Of a DNA stretch of 8,982 bases, positions 1 to 6,826 are shown piece after piece; position 1 is the first letter of the stretch; the number at the start of each line of letters is the position of its first letter. This stretch comes from Akkermansia muciniphila (GTDB taxonomy: Bacteria > Verrucomicrobiota > Verrucomicrobiia > Verrucomicrobiales > Akkermansiaceae): assembly GCA_945870545.1 (NCBI GenBank), contig CAMBTF010000049.1:1-8982 (forward strand). The letters run 5' to 3'. The translations under genes were made by a program, and so were the position numbers. The notes under the pieces were generated by a model that worked only from the letters and a program-made list of their open reading frames with translations, had not been told where the DNA came from and searched no databases.

Positions 1-639
1 GCGAAGAATACGAGCTACCCCGAGGTCGAGGTCGAGCATCCCATCCACGGCAAGCTCATCCTCCGCCAGACCGATGCCACCTACGAGTCCCGCGACCCTG
101 AGATCCCGATCAAGATCAAGAAGCACATCGCCGGCCGCCTGCTCACCGAGGACGAACTCCGCACGCTTTTGAAAAATGGAGTCGTCGGCCCGCTGCAAGG
201 CTTCAAGTCGAAGTTCAACAAGCCCTTCGACGCCTCGCTCCAGATCGACGCGAAATTCAAGGTCGCGTTCCTTTTCGAAGGCGATGACGACAAAGCTCCC
301 GAACTCACCGAGGAAATGCTCATCGGCACCGCCGTCACCCCGGACGGCAAGTCACACAAGGTCTTCGCAACCGAAAAGGCGTATCACGTCCCTGATATCA
401 TCACGAAAAAGGATCCGCACGGCGTCCGCATCGGAAAGGTCATCCTCCAACGCGAGATTCCGGAAGATCAGGCACTCAAGCTCCTTTCCGAGGGCAAAAC
501 CGACCTCCTCAAGGGCTTCGTCTCAAACAAGACCAAGCGTAAGTTCGACGCTTTTCTCACCTTCGATACGGACACCGCTAAGATCGGCTTCGATTTCCCG
601 CCGCGCCCCGCGAAGAAGGCGGCGAAGGCGAAGGAGTGA
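1..639 (+). CDS. topB: Type IA DNA topoisomerase (topoisomerase III-like), C-terminal fragment
   Basis: The reading frame is open from the left edge to a TGA at 637-639 and gives the last 212 residues of a longer protein; the catalytic Toprim and tyrosine domains lie outside the window. Two copies of a C-terminal topoisomerase repeat are visible, at about residues 35-93 and 144-200. Each runs: helix ending in LL, a loop, then GF-S-K, FDA-L and a closing beta strand. The second copy contains LLKGFVSNKTKRKFDAFL, close to the repeats that end many bacterial topoisomerase III/I proteins and help bind single-stranded DNA. The protein ends in a Lys/Ala-rich tail (AKKAAKAKE), common in DNA-binding proteins. 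By family, the enzyme relaxes or decatenates DNA by passing strands through a transient 5'-phosphotyrosyl break. Assignment to topoisomerase III rather than I rests on general resemblance and is less certain than the superfamily call. Confidence 0.82.
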   Translation, partial: AKNTSYPEVEVEHPIHGKLILRQTDATYESRDPEIPIKIKKHIAGRLLTEDELRTLLKNGVVGPLQGFKSKFNKPFDASLQIDAKFKVAFLFEGDDDKAPELTEEMLIGTAVTPDGKSHKVFATEKAYHVPDIITKKDPHGVRIGKVILQREIPEDQALKLLSEGKTDLLKGFVSNKTKRKFDAFLTFDTDTAKIGFDFPPRPAKKAAKAKE

Positions 640-663
640 GCGGCACTGACCCATAACCGCGCC

Positions 664-1335
664 ATGAAACAGGGAGAGGTGATCGACGCTGACGTTTCCG
701 ATAAGCGGACAAGGCTCAAGCGGGAACTGGCCGCGCAGGGGAACCACCGCTGCCGCATTGTCGTAACGGGCGGCCCCGGAGGCGGCAAGACGACGGCGGC
801 AGATCTGTTCCGGCGCGAGATCGGCGACCGGGTGGTGATCGTGCCGGAGTCCGCCACGCTGCTTTTTTCAGGCGGATTCCCGCGCTGCGAGAAACCTCCG
901 GGGCTGCTGGCGGCGCAGCATGCGATCTTCCATGTGCAGCGAAACCTCGAGGACGTGCAAGCGGCCCAATATCCGGAGCGCATTCTGCTGTGCGACCGCG
1001 GCACCGTGGATGGTGCCGCCTACTGGCCCGGGATGCCGGAGGAGTTCTTTACGGAAATGGGCACCACCCTGGAGCGGGAGCTGTCACGATACGACGGGGT
1101 GATTTTTTTCCAAAGCGCTGCGGTGGGAGGGATGGGCATCGAGGGTGGAAATCCCGAGCGCAAGGAGACGCTGAAGGAAGCCGCCGAGCTGGATGCTCGG
1201 CTACACAAGCTATGGGAACACCACCCCCGCTTCATCGTGGTGAAGCATAACCCGTCTTTCTTCGCAAAGATCGGCTACGGCCTGGCCGAGCTCAAGGCGA
1301 TGGTGTTGGAGCTGGACGCCCGGCGCGCGCCATAA
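664..1335 (+). CDS. AAA_28-type P-loop ATPase (NadR/Ttd14-like)
   Basis: This encodes 223 residues. A perfect Walker A loop, GGPGGGKT, sits at residues 36-43 after a short hydrophobic strand (RIVVT). A Walker B-like strand RILLCDRG is at 105-112, with D111 as the probable Mg-coordinating acid. Strongly patterned stretches follow: DGAAYWPG (116-123), IFFQSAAVGG (147-156) and GIEGGNP (158-164). This layout matches the AAA_28 group of small P-loop proteins, related to the kinase domain of NadR and to Ttd14. The substrate is unknown: members may be small-molecule kinases or nucleotide-dependent switches, and nothing in the neighbourhood decides it. It starts 24 bp after the topoisomerase stop, so co-transcription is possible. 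No Shine-Dalgarno motif precedes the ATG. The 30 residues before the P-loop are charged and poorly patterned, so the start could lie somewhat downstream. No membrane segment or signal peptide is seen. Confidence 0.85.
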   Translation: MKQGEVIDADVSDKRTRLKRELAAQGNHRCRIVVTGGPGGGKTTAADLFRREIGDRVVIVPESATLLFSGGFPRCEKPPGLLAAQHAIFHVQRNLEDVQAAQYPERILLCDRGTVDGAAYWPGMPEEFFTEMGTTLERELSRYDGVIFFQSAAVGGMGIEGGNPERKETLKEAAELDARLHKLWEHHPRFIVVKHNPSFFAKIGYGLAELKAMVLELDARRAP

Positions 1336-1344
1336 GCAAAATGA

Positions 1345-1809
1345 TCAGCCCTCGTCCGGCGGGGTCATCACCAGCACGCGCTCGATGCCGTTCTTGGAAA
1401 ATTCCTCCCAGTAGCGCTTTTCCGAGGAAACGGTTTTCGCCCGCCTTTGCTCCTCACTCATCGCCTCCCAAGCCTTGATGCCCACAGATTTCGCCAGATC
1501 CCGGTCGGCGAGCCGCACGGTCAGTTCGTCCCAGAAGCTCTCGTTGCGGAACTCCTCGTAGCACTCGTGGTAGAACAGCGTCTCCTCCACCTCCTTTTTC
1601 ACACGAAAACGCTGCGACTCTTGGTCGAACTCGATCATCGCCCCCAACCCGCTGTGCGCGGCCTTCTCCAGCATCTTGCTCTCGAAGGCCTCGTATTCGG
1701 AAAGTTTCCCGTCCGCGCTTTCTTTCTGGTTCCAGGAAGCGACATTCGCCGCAAGACTCAGCATCTCAACGAGCGTCGCCAGCTCCTGTTCGGTGAATCG
1801 TATGTGCAT
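1345..1809 (-). CDS. Conserved-looking hypothetical protein, 154 aa
   Basis: I do not recognise the family. The chosen ATG at 1807-1809 gives a 154-residue, acidic, strongly helical, soluble protein. It begins MHIRFTEQELATLVEML and is rich in Glu, Lys and aromatic residues (FYHECYEEFRNESFWDEL at about 79-96, RYWEEF at 132-137). There is no signal peptide, membrane segment or recognisable catalytic motif. The frame stays open upstream to 1971, but the extra 54 residues would run across the ndh start and the palindrome at 1887-1904, and they have low-quality Arg/Gly/Cys-rich composition, so the shorter form is preferred. The stop is 9 bp from the stop of the convergent ATPase gene. The gene is divergent from ndh and could share its control region. 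No Shine-Dalgarno sequence is visible. That it is a real gene is supported by its sensible amino-acid composition and by how well it fills the gap. Confidence 0.72.
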   Translation of the reverse strand: MHIRFTEQELATLVEMLSLAANVASWNQKESADGKLSEYEAFESKMLEKAAHSGLGAMIEFDQESQRFRVKKEVEETLFYHECYEEFRNESFWDELTVRLADRDLAKSVGIKAWEAMSEEQRRAKTVSSEKRYWEEFSKNGIERVLVMTPPDEG

Positions 1810-1946
1810 CCGCGCGCAGGGAAACACCCCGCCACCCCTTCCGCAAGCCCGCATGTGAAAGGTCGAGCGATGACCTCCCGAAGACTTTGTGAAAAATTTC
1901 ACAAGCTCCGTTTGCCCTTGTCGGGAAAGGATGGCACGTTCCCGAT
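1810..1946. other. Divergent intergenic control region (hypothetical gene / ndh)
   Basis: This 137-bp spacer separates the start of the - strand hypothetical gene from the ATG of ndh and is the longest non-coding stretch in the window. It holds the CRP-like palindrome at 1887-1904 and a weaker interrupted inverted repeat, AGGTC at 1860-1864 with GACCT at 1872-1876 (5-bp arms, 7-bp spacer). Promoters for both genes should lie here, but no sigma-70-like hexamer pair with good spacing is evident. The purine-rich AAAGGA at 1926-1931 is 15 bp from the ndh ATG, too far for a normal ribosome binding site. Confidence 0.6.
1887..1904. promoter_or_regulatory. CRP-like palindromic operator upstream of ndh
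   Basis: The sequence TTGTGAAAAATTTCACAA is a perfect inverted repeat: two 8-bp arms around AA. Its inner 16 bp (1888-1903) match the TGTGA-N6-TCACA pattern of CRP-family binding sites exactly. It is an AT-rich island in GC-rich DNA, 43 bp before the ndh start codon and 77 bp before the start of the divergent hypothetical gene. Exact symmetry in a short divergent spacer favours a dimeric regulator site, probably a CRP/FNR-superfamily protein. No convincing -10 or -35 box was found, so activation cannot be told from repression. A transcription terminator is unlikely because no T-run follows on either strand. Confidence 0.6.
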
Positions 1947-3266
1947 ATGGCCAACGCAGCGACCGCACCACGCAAGGTGCTCATCATCGGCGGCGGTTTC
2001 GCCGGACTCGAGTGCGCCCGCAAGCTCGCCAACGACGACCGCTTTGAGGTCACGCTGCTCGACCGCACCAACCACCACCTTTTCCAGCCGCTCCTCTACC
2101 AGGTCGCCACCGCTTCGCTCGCCGCGCCGGATATCGCCCGCTCAATCCGCCAGATCCTTTGCGACGCGGCGAACGTCACGGTGCTGATGGACGAGGTCAC
2201 GGCGATTTCCCCTACGGAAAAAACCGTCACCGGTAGGACGGGCGGGAAATATGCGTTCGATTATCTCGTCCTCGCCGCCGGGGCGAAGACCGGATTTTTC
2301 GGCAACGATCAATGGGAGGAAAACTCGCTGGGCCTGAAATCACTGGCCGACGCGCAGGACATCCGCCGGAAAATCCTCTCCAACCTCGAACGCGCCGAGC
2401 TCACCACCGACGAGGCCGAACGCGGCCGCCTCATGACCATCGCCATCGTCGGCGGTGGCCCCACCGGAGTGGAACTCGCGGGCGCCTGCGCCGACCTAAT
2501 CCACCGTTCGCTGAAATCGAACTTCCGCCGCATCGACACCGCCAAGCTCCGCGTGATCCTCATCGAGAACTCGCCGGAAATCCTCGAGCACTACGCCCCC
2601 CACCAATCCGCCTACGCGAAGGAGCGGCTTCAGAAACTCGGCGTCGAGGTGCGCAACCAAACCCGCGTGACCGATGTGAGGAAAGGCGAGTTGCTTTTCC
2701 TAGACGGCTCCTCCCTGAAAGCCGAGGCCATCGTCTGGGCGGCGGGCATCGCCGCGAATCCGCTGACGAAAGATCTCGGCGTCGAGACCGACCGCGCCGG
2801 GCGCGTGACGCCGAACGCCGATCTCTCCATCCCCGGCCACCCGGACATTTTCGTCGCGGGCGATCTTACCAATATGAAAGACCGCGAGGGGAAATTCGTC
2901 CCCGGTGTCGCGCCCGCTGCCACGCAGATGGGCGCCCACATCGCGAAGCTTCTGAAAGAGGAACTGCGTCTCGAAACCACTAGATTCGCCGACCGCAAGC
3001 ACGACCTACGCCCGCTTTTCAAATACACCGACAAGGGCATGATGGCGATCATCGGGAAATCCGCCGCGGTCATGAAGGTCGGGGATTTCACCATGAACGG
3101 CTTCCCCGCGTGGATCGCGTGGCTGCTCATCCACATCCTGTTCCTCATCGGCTTCCGCAACAAGCTCTCCGTTCTCATCGGCTGGGCCTACGCCTACATC
3201 GTCAACAACCCGGAGGCGCGCATCATCGTCCATCCGCCCGCGTCCGCCGCGCCTCAGAAAGGATAG
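1947..3266 (+). CDS. ndh: Type II NADH dehydrogenase (NDH-2), NAD(P)/FAD-dependent oxidoreductase
   Basis: This 439-residue flavoprotein has the expected length for NDH-2, which passes electrons from NADH to membrane quinone without pumping protons. An FAD-binding GGGFAG lies at 15-20, with acidic D39 ending the second strand. The stretch NHHLFQPLLYQVATASL (42-58) is a family hallmark. The NADH-binding GGGPTG is at 169-174, with E207 at the end of the following strand, which favours NADH over NADPH. The second FAD contact IFVAGDL is at 301-307. The quinone-site segment APAATQMG is at 322-329. The C-terminus (about 384-418) is hydrophobic, with WIAWLLIHILFLIGF followed by an aromatic helix, as expected for monotopic attachment to the inner face of the membrane. 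The ATG at 1947 puts the FAD loop the usual distance from the N-terminus; no good Shine-Dalgarno motif precedes it. The gene ends 12 bp before the convergent mutarotase stop. The CRP-like palindrome upstream suggests regulated expression. Confidence 0.93.
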   Translation: MANAATAPRKVLIIGGGFAGLECARKLANDDRFEVTLLDRTNHHLFQPLLYQVATASLAAPDIARSIRQILCDAANVTVLMDEVTAISPTEKTVTGRTGGKYAFDYLVLAAGAKTGFFGNDQWEENSLGLKSLADAQDIRRKILSNLERAELTTDEAERGRLMTIAIVGGGPTGVELAGACADLIHRSLKSNFRRIDTAKLRVILIENSPEILEHYAPHQSAYAKERLQKLGVEVRNQTRVTDVRKGELLFLDGSSLKAEAIVWAAGIAANPLTKDLGVETDRAGRVTPNADLSIPGHPDIFVAGDLTNMKDREGKFVPGVAPAATQMGAHIAKLLKEELRLETTRFADRKHDLRPLFKYTDKGMMAIIGKSAAVMKVGDFTMNGFPAWIAWLLIHILFLIGFRNKLSVLIGWAYAYIVNNPEARIIVHPPASAAPQKG

Positions 3267-3278
3267 GGGAGCCGTGAC

Positions 3279-4118
3279 TCACTCCTCCACGCTGATGCGC
3301 GTCATCAGCACATGCGTTGCGCCGGGCAGCACGATCTCCGCCCTGTCGTTCGCGATCGCGGCCTCAATACAGCAGAATTTCAGGTAGCCCTCATCCGGGA
3401 GATCCGCCAGCGCCGCCGCCTTCTCCGCCCACGGATTCCAAACCACCGTCGAGGGACTGCCGGATTTCTCGATCAGGATCGTCCTGCCCGAAAGATCGTC
3501 CACCAGAAGTATGCTACTAGAAATATCGTAGATGCGATCCACCTCCCTGTCGAAAACCACATCGCCTTTCTGTTTCCTCATCTCCGGCACTCCGACGGTA
3601 TCCAGATACGTGCAGCCATCCAGATTCACCACCCTCACCTGCGAGATATCGGAAACGCCGAGATACGTGTGCAGCGCGCCCGAAACCACGATGGGAACTT
3701 CGGAAACATTCCTCGATTCAAGCGCGACCTCAAGTTCCTCCCCCGCTCTCACCGTGAGTTCCGCATTCCAGATCCCGACGCGGATCCCGAAGCGCAACGT
3801 CACGCCACGGACATCCTCCACCGCACCGAGAAATTCCCAGAAGCGCCCGCGCACCAAGCCATGCGAAGGCTGCGACGCATCCGCCGGATGTGCATTGAAC
3901 CACGGCCAACAGACCGGAATCCCGCCCCGTATCGCCTTGCCCTCCCTGAAAACGGCATCCGGACTGAGATACAGAACCTCCTCCTCATCCACAGGCCGCC
4001 ACGACATCACATGCGCCCCATGCAACGCCACCCGCGCCACACATGTCGGGTGATCGATCTCGAAAACCGGATACGATGGATCGATCTCAGACAAACGGAC
4101 GGAAGCGGGCAAGTTCAT
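3279..4118 (-). CDS. D-hexose-6-phosphate mutarotase-like protein (aldose 1-epimerase family)
   Basis: The protein is 279 residues from the ATG at 4116-4118. It has the galactose-mutarotase-like fold of the YeaD/YMR099C group, which interconverts the alpha and beta anomers of hexose 6-phosphates in the cytoplasm. Recognisable blocks in order are LHGAHVMSWRP (32-42), RGGIPVCWPWF (64-74), HGLVRGRFWEF (86-96), LHTYLGVSD (149-157), VVWNPWAEKA (225-234) and CCIEAA (249-254). H150 is the probable acid and E252 the probable catalytic base. In-frame ATGs at 4154 and 4190 would add 12 or 24 residues and overlap the blh 3' end. The 4118 start is preferred because it begins near the conserved domain and lies 16 bp after the blh stop, but no candidate has a Shine-Dalgarno motif. 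It is the last gene of the carotenoid/retinal operon and has no obvious biochemical link to it, so it is probably a passenger. Confidence 0.87.
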   Translation of the reverse strand: MNLPASVRLSEIDPSYPVFEIDHPTCVARVALHGAHVMSWRPVDEEEVLYLSPDAVFREGKAIRGGIPVCWPWFNAHPADASQPSHGLVRGRFWEFLGAVEDVRGVTLRFGIRVGIWNAELTVRAGEELEVALESRNVSEVPIVVSGALHTYLGVSDISQVRVVNLDGCTYLDTVGVPEMRKQKGDVVFDREVDRIYDISSSILLVDDLSGRTILIEKSGSPSTVVWNPWAEKAAALADLPDEGYLKFCCIEAAIANDRAEIVLPGATHVLMTRISVEE

Positions 4119-4134
4119 GGCGGCTGGCGTGAAG

Positions 4135-5163
4135 TTATGGTTCCCCGCGTTCATTTTCCCGTCGGTCCATCCATTCAACCAGAACCACATGGGGAAAGGT
4201 CAACGAGGAAATGAAGACCAAATAAAGCGCGACCCACCCGAGTGTGCCTCCGCCTGTTGGCAAAAGCACAGCCATGCCGAGCAAAAGCCCTATCGCTAGC
4301 AGTGTGAACGGCAGGGCACGCTGGAAAAATGTCCCAAGACGGCCTGGCCCGCTGTGGATTTCGGTTCGCACGCTGGCATCCTCGTAACGGCAAAGCCGGA
4401 GCACGTGCCGCAATCCATGCCACAGGCAGAAATACCAACCTATCGCGAGGAGAGGCGGGACGGTTAGGAAAAAACCGATGAGAACACATGTTTCGATGGC
4501 GATCCTGGCTTTGCCCGGCCCGGCACGGAGTAGCAGGGCGCCTTCCAAAACCACAAAAAGCAGCAAGGTGAATCCGAACAGTCCGCTCAGAATTCCAACG
4601 TCAGGAAACCCCGCTTTGAAAAGCGCTCCACAGGCCTGGAGAAACTCACCCGCCTCAACCGGAAAAGCAATGAACGGCAGTCCGATGGGTATCAACCCGC
4701 GAAGTGCGGAGTGTGTGACCCGCAACCACGGATCCGACAGGATCTTCTTGTCCCGACCGCAAACGGTATCGAAGGCGAGGTCGCTCCTGCCCCAATGGTA
4801 AATCGTCATACAAAGGAAACCGATCGCCGCCATGACCGGAGTGATTTGCCAAAAAACCAGGAACAACGCGACAAGCAGCAGATATGAGGCCACAACAATC
4901 AGCAGAGGTCGCAGGCGCAAATCGCGTCCTGCCAGTCCAAGCGCCACCAGATGGTCAATAGCCCCGTGTGGTAACCCGAAAAGCAAAATGCTGGCAAATA
5001 GCGGCGCGAAAAGACCGATTCCCTCGTCCCATCCGAGTAGGACTTGCCCAAAACCGCCAAGACACATGATCGCCGCACCGACTGCGGCGGCGCTGCGAAT
5101 CCATGCCGGACATTCTCCTTCCACAGGTGGGCGGAGCGGCTGCCACGCGAAGCTCAGTTTCAT
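4135..5163 (-). CDS. blh: Brp/Blh-family beta-carotene 15,15'-dioxygenase
   Basis: This 342-residue polytopic membrane protein has about eight hydrophobic segments. Brp/Blh enzymes cleave beta-carotene centrally with O2 and iron to give two retinal molecules. The metal-site signatures are visible: GLPHGAIDH at 63-71, YHWGRSD at 122-128, WHGLRH at 248-253 and FPHVVLVEWMD at 323-333. H66, H123, H249 and H253 are the probable iron ligands. Their spacings (57 and 4 residues in the first and last pairs) agree with the four ligands I recall for the marine bacterial Blh. The N-terminus is about 45 residues longer than in that protein. The ATG overlaps the cyclase stop as ATGA, implying translational coupling. 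Placement after a lycopene cyclase gene supports beta-carotene as substrate. Some Brp proteins act in rhodopsin assembly without proven catalysis, so activity remains an inference. Confidence 0.92.
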   Translation of the reverse strand: MKLSFAWQPLRPPVEGECPAWIRSAAAVGAAIMCLGGFGQVLLGWDEGIGLFAPLFASILLFGLPHGAIDHLVALGLAGRDLRLRPLLIVVASYLLLVALFLVFWQITPVMAAIGFLCMTIYHWGRSDLAFDTVCGRDKKILSDPWLRVTHSALRGLIPIGLPFIAFPVEAGEFLQACGALFKAGFPDVGILSGLFGFTLLLFVVLEGALLLRAGPGKARIAIETCVLIGFFLTVPPLLAIGWYFCLWHGLRHVLRLCRYEDASVRTEIHSGPGRLGTFFQRALPFTLLAIGLLLGMAVLLPTGGGTLGWVALYLVFISSLTFPHVVLVEWMDRRENERGEP

Positions 5164-5915
5164 GACTTGTCTTTATTGAAGAGGCTGTGCCAAAGGATCA
5201 GCCCTTGGGCAATGAGAAGGCTTACGGTGAAAAAAAACAGGGCTTCCTCGATCGGAAGTCCTCCGATTTCTAGACCCGTCCGCGTCTCAGGCATGATTGT
5301 CCATATCCCCGCCCGTATGGCATAGGCATCCGCAGCGGACAAATAGAGTGCCGGAAAGATCGTCCCCGCGGCCACCACGCGCCAATGATATCCCAAAGTG
5401 GATGGATCGAAGATGATTTGCAGTGCGATCGGCGGAGCGAACCAGACAAGGATGGCTCCCAGATACACGCCGGAGCCGGTAAACAGCAACATCAGACCCG
5501 TGAGGAAAACGGCTACCGCGGTGGATAAAACGATCCATCGGGCAAACCACTGCGGCGACCGATGGCGCGTGGACGCGATCGTGACACCACCCATCAGCCA
5601 CGCGATGAATGCGGCATTTAGGAAAGGCATCAGTATCATGAACGCGTATTCCTCAAGAGGCACGGACCCAATCGTCCCTATCACGCGGTCTTTGCCATAT
5701 GACCAGACTCCATGGGAAATGATGGCGTTATCCCACGGCGTGGTCCATACGATGGCGATCAAAGCGAGAACGGCCGTACCCTGCCAGTGCCTCCGCAGAA
5801 ACGGAAATGCCCTGTCATTACGCCTGCTTCCGATGACGAGGCCGAGCATCAGAACCAGTGTGGGAACGATGACAAAATAAAACAGGAAAGACAGGTAACT
5901 CATCGGATCAATCAC
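5160..5915 (-). CDS. crtYcd: CrtYcd-type lycopene beta-cyclase (two fused cyclase domains)
   Basis: The 251-residue integral membrane protein has two tandem lycopene-cyclase domains. Repeat 1 (about 5-110) carries TTPWDN at 58-63, GVWSYG at 69-74 and PLEEYAFM at 86-93. Repeat 2 (about 128-245) carries SAADAYAIRAGIW at 193-205 and PIEEALFFF at 221-229. The PxEE motif in each half is characteristic of the small heterodimeric CrtYc/CrtYd cyclases of actinobacteria and of the fused versions in archaea, Bacteroidota and fungal CarRA. It is unrelated to the flavoprotein CrtY of proteobacteria. By family it converts lycopene to beta-carotene, supplying the substrate for Blh. The start drawn is GTG at 5913-5915, overlapping the crtB stop as GTGA; an ATG four codons later (5901-5903) is an equally plausible start. 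About seven membrane helices are expected. Product specificity (mono- or bicyclic ends) cannot be read from sequence. Confidence 0.92.
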   Translation of the reverse strand: MIDPMSYLSFLFYFVIVPTLVLMLGLVIGSRRNDRAFPFLRRHWQGTAVLALIAIVWTTPWDNAIISHGVWSYGKDRVIGTIGSVPLEEYAFMILMPFLNAAFIAWLMGGVTIASTRHRSPQWFARWIVLSTAVAVFLTGLMLLFTGSGVYLGAILVWFAPPIALQIIFDPSTLGYHWRVVAAGTIFPALYLSAADAYAIRAGIWTIMPETRTGLEIGGLPIEEALFFFTVSLLIAQGLILWHSLFNKDKS

Positions 5916-6826
5916 TCAGGGTTCAGCGCGGCATGAAGGTGGGCCGCGTGCAAGGGTGGATAGGCGTGTGACCATTCCGTGCGAGTCATCCGCAGATAGC
6001 GAGGAAATGCGGCGCCCGCCACGCGCAGTTTGCCAAACAAGCCCAGCCTCACCCGCTTCCGCCAGCTTGCTAAACCCTGCCGTTCCATTTTGTTGCCGAT
6101 GGCCTGATAAAATTCGGCCGCAAAAAAGACAGCAAGGCGATTCCGGGGCGGGATGAACCAGAACCCCCGGCGCGCGCTTTCATAGTAATCCGAGGCGAGA
6201 CCGAGTAAGGACTGCACCGCGGCATCGACCTTCCGAACCGCCCCCTCCGTGCCGGCCGTCCCGACATCCAGCGCTTCACGCAAAGTGCCCGGCGCAACCC
6301 ACTCAGCGGGCAGGTAGAAACGATCCCTTGCGGCGTCCTCCGAAATGTCCCGGGCCACGTTGGTAAGCTGGAGCGCGATCCCGAGATCGATGGCAAAAGG
6401 CACCGCCCTCACGTCTTTCGCACCCAGCAACGGGCGCATGAGCAAACCAACCGTTCCTGCCACACCGTAAGCAAAACGGATCAGTTCTTCTTTCGACTGC
6501 AAGGCGCACGCTCCACAATCGGCGCGCAAAGCTTCCGTCAACTCCGCCGCCGCCTGCAAGGGAAGGCCATTTGCTTTCGATAGCTCCAGAAAATCCTTGA
6601 GCTCCGGATTGCCCGTCTGCGGAGTTCCGGCACGCAAGCCCTCGGTGATTTCCGCAAGAAGTTCGGGTTGTCCGTGCTCGGTGGCATCCGCTAGGTCATC
6701 CACATAGCGGCAAAAAGAATAAAGGCGTGCGATGGCTTCCCGCATTTCCTTGGTGAAAAGTCGCGCCGCCAGGGAAAACGAACGGCTTTTCCTCTCAAAT
6801 AGCTCTTGTGCATTAACCTCTTGCAT
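5912..6826 (-). CDS. crtB: Phytoene synthase (squalene/phytoene synthase family)
   Basis: This encodes 304 residues, the usual length for bacterial CrtB, which condenses two GGPP molecules head to head to give 15-cis-phytoene. The first aspartate-rich motif DDLAD is at 43-47, inside LYSFCRYVDDLADA. The second, DISED, is at 160-164, inside QLTNVARDISEDAARDRFYLP. AGTVGLLM at 123-130 and a hydrophobic ARRGFWFIPP block at 218-227 are also typical. The frame stays open 62 codons further upstream, inside crtI, but family conservation begins at MQEVNAQELFERKSRSFSLA, so ATG 6824-6826 is chosen. This start overlaps the crtI end by 14 bp and has only a weak GGGCAAG upstream. The cyclase and Blh genes downstream argue for C40 phytoene rather than C30 dehydrosqualene as product. 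It probably works at the membrane face, handing phytoene to CrtI. Confidence 0.94.
   Translation of the reverse strand: MQEVNAQELFERKSRSFSLAARLFTKEMREAIARLYSFCRYVDDLADATEHGQPELLAEITEGLRAGTPQTGNPELKDFLELSKANGLPLQAAAELTEALRADCGACALQSKEELIRFAYGVAGTVGLLMRPLLGAKDVRAVPFAIDLGIALQLTNVARDISEDAARDRFYLPAEWVAPGTLREALDVGTAGTEGAVRKVDAAVQSLLGLASDYYESARRGFWFIPPRNRLAVFFAAEFYQAIGNKMERQGLASWRKRVRLGLFGKLRVAGAAFPRYLRMTRTEWSHAYPPLHAAHLHAALNPE

Noticed and set aside
468..1004. 178-codon - strand frame spanning the topoisomerase end and the ATPase start
   Set aside because: It lies antisense to two supported genes and has a Ser/Arg-rich composition without motifs.
1322..1331. GGCGCGCGCC palindrome at the end of the ATPase gene, considered as a terminator
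   Set aside because: It lies in coding sequence, has no room for a loop and no following T-run; alternating GC is expected by chance here.
1887..1904. The ndh-upstream inverted repeat read as an intrinsic terminator
   Set aside because: There is no T-run on either side, the AA spacer is too short for a stable hairpin loop, and it lies between divergent starts rather than after a gene.
1810..1971. Upstream extension of the hypothetical gene
   Set aside because: It would overlap the ndh start and the palindromic operator, and its composition differs from the rest of the protein.
2312..2983. 223-codon second + frame inside ndh
   Set aside because: Its Arg/Pro/His-rich composition is typical of an out-of-frame shadow; ndh is well supported in the other frame.
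3267..3278. Search for a shared terminator between convergent ndh and mutarotase genes
   Set aside because: Only 12 bp of spacer, with no stem of useful length and no T-run.
3312..4214. 300-codon open frame on the + strand opposite the mutarotase gene
   Set aside because: It is Arg/His/Pro-rich with no family pattern and is antisense to a gene with clear conserved motifs; long antisense frames are common in GC-rich DNA.
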